NCBI RefSeq assembly: GCF_001189295.1
Contig: NZ_CP012159.1
Location: 7,208,525-7,272,524, forward strand
From: Chondromyces crocatus
GTDB taxonomy: Bacteria > Myxococcota_A > Polyangia > Polyangiales > Polyangiaceae
DNA length: 64,000 nucleotides
Direction of reading: 5' to 3'
Under the pieces are notes generated by a model, which saw nothing but the letters and a program-made list of their open reading frames with translations, was not told the origin of the DNA and did not search any database. This document shows positions 41,701-61,200 of this stretch, one piece after another (the stretch's first letter is position 1; every line of letters starts with the position of its first letter). The translations under genes were made by a program, and so were the position numbers.

Positions 41701-42113
41701 TCCCGCTGCTCGAATGCGACGGGTCGAAGATCGATGAGCGGAAGGTCCGCGCGCACGTCGGGCACCACGATCTGCACCGGGCGACCGTCAACCACCCCGA
41801 AGGTCGTCCGCAGCGCTTCGTGGCGTCGCACCACCTCCGCCAGACAGCGCCGCAGCGCGTCGACGTCGATCGGCCCGCGGAGGCGCACGGCTTCGGGAAT
41901 GTTGTAGAAGGGGCTCCCTGGCTGGAGCTGATCCAGAAACCAGAGCCGCTGCTGCGCGAACGAGAGAGGGGCCGGCCCCTCGGTGGAGCGCCGTGGAATC
42001 CCCGCGGTGCGCCCGATCGGGCCGATCTCGCCGCGTAGCCGCCTCCGGAGCAGCTCTTGCTTCCTCGGAGAGAGCTGCGCTCGCCGCTGATTCAACTCGT
42101 TCTTCATGCTCAT
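38730..42113 (-). CDS. NRPS single module C-A(Val?)-PCP
   Basis: 1,127 aa. The start is the ATG with GAGG six bases upstream, 23 bp after the FkbH stop; the open frame running further upstream is a shadow of FkbH. An N-terminal helix (LSPRKQELLRRRLRGE) resembles that of the + strand NRPS and is likely a docking element. The C domain (residues about 45-480) has HHSIADG. The A domain (about 500-1000) has the pocket D-A-L-W-F-G-G-T-F-K, close to valine codes such as DAFWIGGTFK. The PCP (QAGGHSLLATQ) is near residue 1055, with Ala-Gly replacing the usual Leu-Gly before GHSL. The stop overlaps the GTG of the three-module NRPS, so the chain passes to its Leu module. Confidence 0.93.
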   Translation of the reverse strand: MSMKNELNQRRAQLSPRKQELLRRRLRGEIGPIGRTAGIPRRSTEGPAPLSFAQQRLWFLDQLQPGSPFYNIPEAVRLRGPIDVDALRRCLAEVVRRHEALRTTFGVVDGRPVQIVVPDVRADLPLIDLRPVAFEQRDAALAGHLTRASQQPFDLTVGPLVRATLFRLDEASHVLLLVTHHSIADGWSMGVFVREIATLYDAFLAGNPSPLPELPIQVADFAFWQQGWLESERLKQQLAHWREKLAGCPPVLELPTDKPRPAVLQSWGARHPFSLSRPLADALLGLGQREGATLFMTLLAAFDVLLARYSGQKDIVVGSPIANRTRPEMEGLIGFFVNTLVLRAQILGELTFRGLLAQVRQTTLDAYANQDLPFEKLVEELQPARSMSHTPLFQVVFVLQNLPVPAVGRADVTLERMLVDSGTAKFDLMLELFEGEEGLSGSFEYNTTLFEPETVARLARQFEALLASIVANPDQPCVDMAILPDEELRQLAVWNATQADFPRESVHDLFEAQAARTPDAVAVRCGGSEISYGDLSRWSTQIARSLRRGGVKRGVTVGLCVERSPALIAALIGVLKAGGAYVPLDPNYPATRLAFLLEDARISVLLTQPHLQAQLPAHQARIIHVEPLTCAVEAPAVGEPFEAIGPEDLAYVMYTSGSTGTPKGVTVPHRAIVRLVKNTNFARFHADDTGLVLAPIAFDASTLEIWGPLLHGGRLALFPPHLPTLEEIAEVIRQERVTFLWLTAGLFHQLVESHLSSLADVSQLFAGGDVLSVPHVQRVLEALPQCTLVNGYGPTENTTFSTCHRMQGPETFTRSIPIGRPITNTQVLVLDERLRPSPIGVPGELYVGGEGLAHGYLDRPALTAERFVPDPAGMCAGGRLYRTGDLARLLADGAIEFLGRIDHQVKLRGFRIELGEIEAALVSLPQVSAGVVVVREDVPGDRRLFAYVTLQPGEAIEPAALRSALAASLPEHMLPAGFILLEALPLTEHGKVDRRALPSPEPQRAGGAATFVPLRTPTEERLAALWREVLQVEEVGADDDFFQAGGHSLLATQLVSRIQAAFQVNLSLRALFGTPTVAGIAREIERQQASGSMPVTPAIAAVGREGRRVKRSSLASSKGSQNTGSGR

Positions 42114-42136
42114 CGATCGCCTCGCCGTGTCCCGGG

Positions 42137-43246
42137 TCAATCCTCGAGCTGGAGTTGCACGTAGGCCGGAAGCGGCTGGGCACGTGACAGCTCGCACTCG
42201 AGGAGTTCGACGCCCTCGCGTGTGCCCGCCCCTTTGAAACCGGCGAATTTGTAGGTGATGTACATCATGCGATTGCGTTCCGTGGCGATGAACTCCGCCA
42301 CCAGCCGGACGCCTGCCCCCTGGGCGAGGCGCATGATGTGATTGAGCATGATGGTCCCGACGCCCCGCGAGATGACCCGGCACGACATCAGCAAGAGCTT
42401 GATGGCCCAGACCCCCTCCGCGCATTCCAGCACGGCCAACCCGATCTTCCCGTAGGAGCCGAATCTGTCGGTCAACCCGGCAATGAGCAGCTTGTGATCC
42501 GGCGAGCAGCGGAGCCGATCCAGCTCCTCGTACGAGAAGGTATAGCCCGTCGAGTTGAGCTGATTGGTCCGCAAGGTCAGCTCCTCGACCCGCATCAGAT
42601 CGTCCTTCTTTGCCGGACCGAGGGTGAACACCATCCCCAGCGAAGCCAGGAAGTCCTCCTCGGTGCCGACGAACTGCTCTCGTGCCACCTTGCGATCGAC
42701 GTCGCGCTGGTACATCTCGCGCCGGAGCCGCGCGTCGCTCGTCACGAAGCGCGGATTGAACTCCGGCATCGCCGGAACCCGCGCGAGATCCGCGACATCC
42801 AGGCAGAGCACGTCCGGGAGGGAGAAATTCACCTCCTCGCGCTCGAATGGCTGATCGTCGATGAACGCGAGGGCATCCAGGCCGATGTTGATCTCCGCCG
42901 CGATTCGCTTGACCGACGAAGATTTCGCATTCCAGCCGATCTGGGGATGCAGGAAGTAGTCTTGCAGGCCAAATGCCTTCAATTGCTCCAGGGCCCGCTC
43001 CGGGTCGTTCCTGCTCGCAATCGAGTGCAGGATCCCCCGCTCGTCGAGCACCTTGATGATCTCGACGGCATCCTCCCGCAGTTCGAGCCGATCCCCTTCC
43101 AGCAAGATGCCGTTCCACAGGGTATTGTCCAGGTCCCAGACGACGCATTTGATGGACCGAGATCCTCGCTCGGCCTTCGCCTGCGAGGGCTGCCCCAGCC
43201 CATCCTCGCTCGTCGATCCCGATCCCGATGTTCGTTGCTCCGTCAT
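42137..43246 (-). CDS. FkbH-like glyceryl transferase/phosphatase, second copy
   Basis: 369 aa. The HAD motif DLDNTLWNG and the GNAT-like C-terminal half (LLLMSCRVISRGVG, NRMMYITYKFAGF) are both intact. The ATG has AGGAG about nine bases upstream; a longer frame would overlap the preceding acyl-CoA dehydrogenase stop. It is clearly homologous along its length to the copy at 4696-5856 but diverged, so the two cassettes are not a recent duplication. Predicted to load a glyceryl group from 1,3-bisphosphoglycerate onto the ACP at 44454-44738. Confidence 0.93.
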   Translation of the reverse strand: MTEQRTSGSGSTSEDGLGQPSQAKAERGSRSIKCVVWDLDNTLWNGILLEGDRLELREDAVEIIKVLDERGILHSIASRNDPERALEQLKAFGLQDYFLHPQIGWNAKSSSVKRIAAEINIGLDALAFIDDQPFEREEVNFSLPDVLCLDVADLARVPAMPEFNPRFVTSDARLRREMYQRDVDRKVAREQFVGTEEDFLASLGMVFTLGPAKKDDLMRVEELTLRTNQLNSTGYTFSYEELDRLRCSPDHKLLIAGLTDRFGSYGKIGLAVLECAEGVWAIKLLLMSCRVISRGVGTIMLNHIMRLAQGAGVRLVAEFIATERNRMMYITYKFAGFKGAGTREGVELLECELSRAQPLPAYVQLQLED

Positions 43247-43277
43247 GCTCCGGGTCTCCTGGTTGCACGGGGCCCGC

Positions 43278-44420
43278 TCAGCAGCGGGCAAACCACTGGC
43301 ACCCCTGCTTGGCGATCAAGGCCTGCTGAATCTGCGTGCTCCCCTCGATGATCTCCATGATCTTCGCGTCGCGCATGTAGCGCTGCACCGAGAACCCGGG
43401 GCTGCACCCATTCGCGCCATGAATCTGCACGGCATCGCTCGCGATTCGATTCGCCGCCGTCGAGGCGAAATACTTTGCCATCAAGGTGAGGACGAGCGCC
43501 TGCGGATCACGGGCGTCCCTCGCGTAGCCCGCCTGGTAACACATCAGTCGTGCCGCCTGGACCTGGGTGAGCATGTCGGTCAATTTCTGCTGAACGAGCT
43601 GATGCTCCTGGAGGTACACGCCGAATTGCTTTCGCTCACTGGCGTACTGAATCGACGCTTCGAGGCATGCCTGGGCGATACCAACGCTCCCCCAGGCCAC
43701 GCCATAGCGCCCCAGGTCCAGCGCCATGGTGGCCACGTGCGAGATGCCAAACCCGGGCCTCCCGACGAGGTGGCCGCGCGGAATGCGGCAGCCTTTCAGG
43801 TGAATCTCCGCGAGCATCGAGGCGCGGAAGCCGAGCATTCCCGAGATGGGCACCGTCGTCAGCCCGGGCGTGCTGCGCTCGACCAGGAATGCCGCCGGAG
43901 CGCCATCACACTGAGCGAAGATCAGGAACAGGTCCGCGAGCTGGCCATAGGTGATCCACTGCTTGCGCCCATCGAGGACATACTCGTCACCATCGAGGAT
44001 CGCCCGCGTCAGAATGCTCCCGGCGTCGCTTCCGGCCTCGGGCTCGGAGAGCGCGAATGCGCCGAGGAGGTCACCTCGCCTCAGCCCGGGTAGCCAGCGC
44101 TCGCGCTGCACAGGCGATCCCCACCGGAGCACCGTGGCAGCGACCATGTCGTGCACGGTCACCAGGCTCCGCAAGGAGGAGCAGCCCCGGCCGATCTCCT
44201 GATGCAACAGCCCATAGGTGATCATGTCGGCCGGCGCCTCGCCGCCCTCTCTCGGGACCACGCTCCCCAGATACCCTTTCTGCGCGAGCTTCCGGATGAT
44301 CTCCGCAGGTGTCCGCTCGTCTCTGTCGAAGGCATCGGCCCGAGGAACGAGCTCTTCGTCGACGAAGGCGCGATAGCCTGCGTGAGCTGCCTTCTGCTGC
44401 GGCGTGAGTTCCAGCCTCAT
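43278..44420 (-). CDS. Acyl-CoA dehydrogenase-like flavoenzyme of second extender cassette
   Basis: 380 aa, full length. FAD-site motifs are FALSEPEAGSDAG and RKQWITYG; the C-terminal QIHGANGCSPG segment is present. It aligns throughout with the + strand paralogue at 3555-4688. Predicted to help oxidise glyceryl-ACP to hydroxymalonyl-ACP. It lies 33 bp after the ACP gene and 31 bp before FkbH, on one transcript. The C-terminus ends in a short Cys-containing tail (GCQWFARC) not present in the paralogue. Confidence 0.9.
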   Translation of the reverse strand: MRLELTPQQKAAHAGYRAFVDEELVPRADAFDRDERTPAEIIRKLAQKGYLGSVVPREGGEAPADMITYGLLHQEIGRGCSSLRSLVTVHDMVAATVLRWGSPVQRERWLPGLRRGDLLGAFALSEPEAGSDAGSILTRAILDGDEYVLDGRKQWITYGQLADLFLIFAQCDGAPAAFLVERSTPGLTTVPISGMLGFRASMLAEIHLKGCRIPRGHLVGRPGFGISHVATMALDLGRYGVAWGSVGIAQACLEASIQYASERKQFGVYLQEHQLVQQKLTDMLTQVQAARLMCYQAGYARDARDPQALVLTLMAKYFASTAANRIASDAVQIHGANGCSPGFSVQRYMRDAKIMEIIEGSTQIQQALIAKQGCQWFARC

Positions 44421-44453
44421 CGTTGCCCTTCCTCTCGTCGTCGACGTCGGCGC

Positions 44454-44738
44454 TCACGCGCCCGTTGCCTGGCCGGTCACTCGCGCGGCTTCCTCTGGCC
44501 CCTGCGTCCGCTTGCGCTCGATCAGAGACACCATGGCGTCGACCGTCTGGAAGTTCTCCAGCACCAGATCCTCATTCTCCAGCGCCACATCGAACTCGCC
44601 CTCGATGAAGGCGACGAGCTGCACCGCCAGGAGGGAGTTCACGAAGCCGCTCGCGAAGATGTCCTCGTCGTCGATCACGTCACGACCCTTGAAGTAGCGC
44701 GCCAGAAAACTTTTGATCCTGCTCTTGTGACTGTCCAT
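44454..44738 (-). CDS. Discrete acyl carrier protein of second extender cassette
   Basis: 94 aa. The phosphopantetheine Ser is in GFVNSLLAVQLV, matching the + strand ACP. EDIFASGFVNSL and FIEGEFDV are shared motifs. Predicted carrier of the glyceryl/hydroxymalonyl unit delivered to the AT of a neighbouring PKS module. It sits between the dehydrogenase gene (15 bp upstream) and the acyl-CoA dehydrogenase gene. Confidence 0.92.
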   Translation of the reverse strand: MDSHKSRIKSFLARYFKGRDVIDDEDIFASGFVNSLLAVQLVAFIEGEFDVALENEDLVLENFQTVDAMVSLIERKRTQGPEEAARVTGQATGA

Positions 44739-44753
44739 TGGCTCCGTCGCCTT

Positions 44754-45620
44754 TCAATTCTCGCGGACGTCGTAGGAATAAAATCCGCGGCCGCTTTTCC
44801 GGCCGTGGAGCCCCGCGTCGACCATTTTCTTCAACAATGGGCATGGCCTGTACTTGCTGTCACCGAAGCTCTCGTGGAGCACCTCGATCGAGTAAAGGAT
44901 GGTGTCCAATCCGATGAGGTCAGCCGTCTCCAGGGGCCCCATCTTGTGGCCGAAGCACGACTTGAAGATGCGGTCGACCTGCTCGGCCCCGGCCACCTGA
45001 TCCTGTAGGAGGAAGACGGCCTCGTTGATGGTGAGCATGAGCACGCGGTTCGAGACGAATCCGGGGGCGTCGTTGACGACGATCCCCTCCTTGCCCATTT
45101 GCGACAGGAGCCCCCTGGCAATCCCCAGGGTCTCCTCGGTCGTGTGATGACCCCGGATCACCTCCACCACGGACTTCATGGGCACCGGGTTCATGAAATG
45201 CATCCCGACCACCCGGTCGGCGCGCTTCGTCAGCGACGCGATGCGCGTTATCGGAATCGCCGAGGTGTTCGCCGCGAAAACACAGTGAGAGGGGCAGATG
45301 GGATCGATGTCGGCGTAAACGCCTCGCTTCAGCTCCCACTTCTCCGTCACGTTCTCGATGACGAAATCCGCCCTCTCGAGGAGCTTCGTGTCGGTCGAGA
45401 ACGCGATCTTCCCGAGCACGTCGTCGGGTTTGTGCGCGCGCCCTCCCTTGCCGAAAAGCCCTTGAAAGCGAATGCTCTGCCGGATCTGGCTGCGAGCCCG
45501 CTCCAGAACGGCATCCGTGACATCGAGCAGGATCACCTCGACGCCGTGCTGCGCGAGATCCTGCGCCACTCCCACGCCCATGACACCGGCGCCGATGACG
45601 CCCACGGTCGCAATACTCAT
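44754..45620 (-). CDS. 3-hydroxyacyl-CoA dehydrogenase-like enzyme of second extender cassette
   Basis: 288 aa. Rossmann motif GAGVMGVG, then ENVTEKWELKRGVY, and NDAPGFVSNRVLM. The ATG lies five bases after the PKS stop, and its ribosome site (GAGGTGAT) is inside the PKS stop region, so translation is probably coupled. The longer open frame upstream is a PKS shadow. It is the counterpart of 2361-3215; with the ACP, acyl-CoA dehydrogenase and FkbH genes it forms a complete set for hydroxymalonyl-ACP. No O-methyltransferase gene accompanies the set. Confidence 0.92.
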   Translation of the reverse strand: MSIATVGVIGAGVMGVGVAQDLAQHGVEVILLDVTDAVLERARSQIRQSIRFQGLFGKGGRAHKPDDVLGKIAFSTDTKLLERADFVIENVTEKWELKRGVYADIDPICPSHCVFAANTSAIPITRIASLTKRADRVVGMHFMNPVPMKSVVEVIRGHHTTEETLGIARGLLSQMGKEGIVVNDAPGFVSNRVLMLTINEAVFLLQDQVAGAEQVDRIFKSCFGHKMGPLETADLIGLDTILYSIEVLHESFGDSKYRPCPLLKKMVDAGLHGRKSGRGFYSYDVREN

Positions 45621-45625
45621 CGTTA

Positions 45626-50404
<4,779 letters not shown>

Positions 50405-50414
50405 GGGCGCCTCC

Positions 50415-58217
<7,803 letters not shown>

Positions 58218-58219
58218 GC

Positions 58220-61200
58220 TCAGGGCCCCTTCTTCCGCGACTTCAGTGCGCTCTGACGTTGACGCTCCAGCCCCTGCCGCTGCTTCCGGGCCCGATCGAC
58301 GCTGTCGGGGAAGCTCGCTTCACCGAGCGCGTCCGCCTGCACGAGGTGCCGCGCCAGCGAGCGGATGGTCGGGTGCTCCAGCAGCTTGATCAGCGGGATC
58401 TGCCGCCCCAGCACCGTCCCGATCTGCCCGTGGACCTGCGCCAGGAGCAGCGAGTGCCCCCCCAGGTCGAAGAAGTTGTCGTCCACGCCGACCTGCTCGA
58501 CCTTCAGCGCCTGCTGCCACAAGGACGCCAGCAACCGCTCCAGCTCGCTCTGCGGCGCGACGTACTCGGCCCTCGCCCCTTGCCGCGTCGCCTCGGGGGC
58601 CGGGAGCGCGCGGCGGTCGGTCTTGCCGTTCGAGGTCAACGGCATCGCCTCCAGCGCGACGATCACCGACGGCACCATGTAGTCGGGCAGGCGATCCCGC
58701 AGCGCCGCCCGCAGCACCTCCGTCACGACGGCCGCGCTCCCCGCCCCTGATGCCGCCAGGCTCCCCCTGGCGCCGCCTGGCTCCGCGCCCCGCTCGGGGA
58801 CGACGTAGGCCACGAGCCGCCTGTCACCGGGTACGTCCTCGCGCACCACGACGGCGGCCTCTTTCACGGCCGGATGCGCCTCCAGCAGCACCTCGATCTC
58901 CCCCAGCTCGATGCGGAATCCGCGCAACTTCACCTGCGCATCCAGGCGCCCGAGGAACTCCACCCGGCCGTCCGGCAGATAGCGGACGCGATCGCCGGTC
59001 CTGTAGAGCCGCGCCCCCTCTTCCCCGACGCCGAACGGATTCGCGATGAAGCGCGCCTCGGTCAGCTCGGGTCGGTTCAGGTAACCCCCGGCGACCCCGT
59101 CGCCTCCGATGTACAGCTCTCCGGCGACACCGACGGGCACGGGCTGCGCGTGCGGCCCGAGCACGTAGAGCTGCGTGTTCGCGATCGGGCGGCCGATGGT
59201 GATCGGCTCTTCTGCGTCCCCGATCTCCTGCGTGGCCGACCAGATCGTGCTCTCCGTCGGACCGAACATGTTGATCAGCCGACAGGGAAGAGACTGCTTC
59301 ACCTCCCGCGCCAGCGCCGAAGGGAGCGCCTCGCCTCCGAGCAGGAGGGCGCGCAGCGGCTGCAGCGCTTCGGCCGCCTCCGGATCCAGCAGGAGCAAGC
59401 GCATCATCGAGGGCGTGCACTGCAAGAGCGACGGCCGATGACGCCGCGCCTGGGTCACCAGCGACGCGTCCTCGGCGCCGGCCTGGGCGTTGACCTGGGC
59501 CATCACCGCCGTGACGTGTCTCAAGCTCTCCATCGTCGCGTCCACGTCGACGCCGAAGTCGATGAGGCAGCCGATCTCGTCGACGCCGATCTCGCGTAGC
59601 CGCTCCACCATGGCGGCGCAGGTCGCCGGGGTCCCGAACAGCGCGCTCGTCTCGAAGTAGCGATCGAATGCGAACTGCAAGAGATCCTGCATGTCCTGCT
59701 CGCTCATCGTCCTGAGATCGAGCGAGAGCCCGAGGCTCCGGATCAGGTTCTCGATCAAGCCGATCGACGTCCTCAGGTAGTCGGTGAACGGCTTCTTCAC
59801 CTTGGCCCGGACGGCCTCGCGATCCTCTCCCACGAAGGTGTGAAGCATCAGCGTCACCTGCCCCGCGTCACGCCCGTGACCGCTCCTCTCCAGCGCGTCG
59901 CGGTAGAGCCGGATGTTCTCGGCCACCTCCTCCACGCTCTGACCGAGCAGGTGGGTGAGCACGTTCGCGCCGATCTCTCCTGCCTTGATGAAGGTCTCGG
60001 CCGTCCCAGCCGCCGTGATCCAGATCGGCAGCTCTCGCTGGACGGGCTTGGGGAAGATCGCCACCTCGATCTCGTTCCCCGCGCCGCTGCGCACGCGGAT
60101 CCCCTCCCCGCGCCACAGCTTCCGCACCGTCTCGATCTCCTCGAACATGTACGCCTTGCGGCCCTGGAAGCGCTCCGGGAAGAAAACGAAGTCGTTCGCA
60201 TGCCACCCCGAGGCGAACGCGATGCCCACGCGGCCCCCGGAGAGGTTGTCGACCAGCGACCACTCCTCGGCCACGCGGATCGGGTGGTGCAGGGGGAGCA
60301 CCACACTGCCCGCACGGATCTGGAGGTTCTCGGTGATCGCTGCCAGCGCCGCGCTCGTCACGGCCGGGTTCGGATACAGCCCACCGAAGGCGTGGAAATG
60401 GCGCTCCGGCGTCCAGATGGAAGAGAAGCCGTTTCGGTCCGCGAATTTTGCGCCTTCGAACAGCAGGCGGTACTTGCTCGCCCCCACCTCCTCGCCCCCG
60501 TCCGCGCTGGCGAAGTAGAACACGCTGAACTGCATCGGCTTCGCGCGACGCGCGGGCTCCGCTCGCAGCGTGCCACCGCTCGCCGCGCGCTCGGACAGGA
60601 GCACGACGCGTGCCCCCCGCGTCAGCGTCCAGAGCAGCTCCAGCGCCGAGATGTCGAACGAGATGCTGGTGACCGCGAGGAGCGTGTCCGTCTCGTCACA
60701 GCCGACCCGCTCGTCCATCCCGGTGAAGAAGTTGACGACGTTGCGGTGGGCCACGATCACGCCCTTCGGCTTGCCCGTGGAGCCCGACGTGTAGAGCACG
60801 TACGCCGGGTGCTCCGCCGTCACCCCGATCGCAGGCGGTGGCGCTGCGCTCTCCCTTGCCACCTGAGCCATCCGGGCCCACGCCGCGTCCACCGCGACCA
60901 CACGGCCCGCATAGGTGGGAACGATCCCGGCGAGGCGTTCCTGGGTGACCAGCACCGGCACCTGCGCGTCCTCCAGCATGAACGCAAGCCGTTCGCGCGG
61001 GTATGCCGGATCCAGCGGCACGTACGCGCCGCCCGCCTTGAGGATCCCGAGCATCCCCACCAGCAGCTCCGGCGAGCGTGCGACGCACAGGCCGACCCGG
61101 ACCGCTGGCCCCACGCCCAGTCCGCGCAGGTGGTGAGCGAGCTGGTTCGCCCGGCGATCCAGCTCCGCGTAGGTGACGCGGACATCCCCGAAGACCAGCG

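Noticed and set aside
42114-43268. N-terminal extension of the single-module NRPS open frame upstream to 43268
   Set aside because: This part is FkbH read in another frame; a good ribosome site and ATG at 42113 mark the true start.
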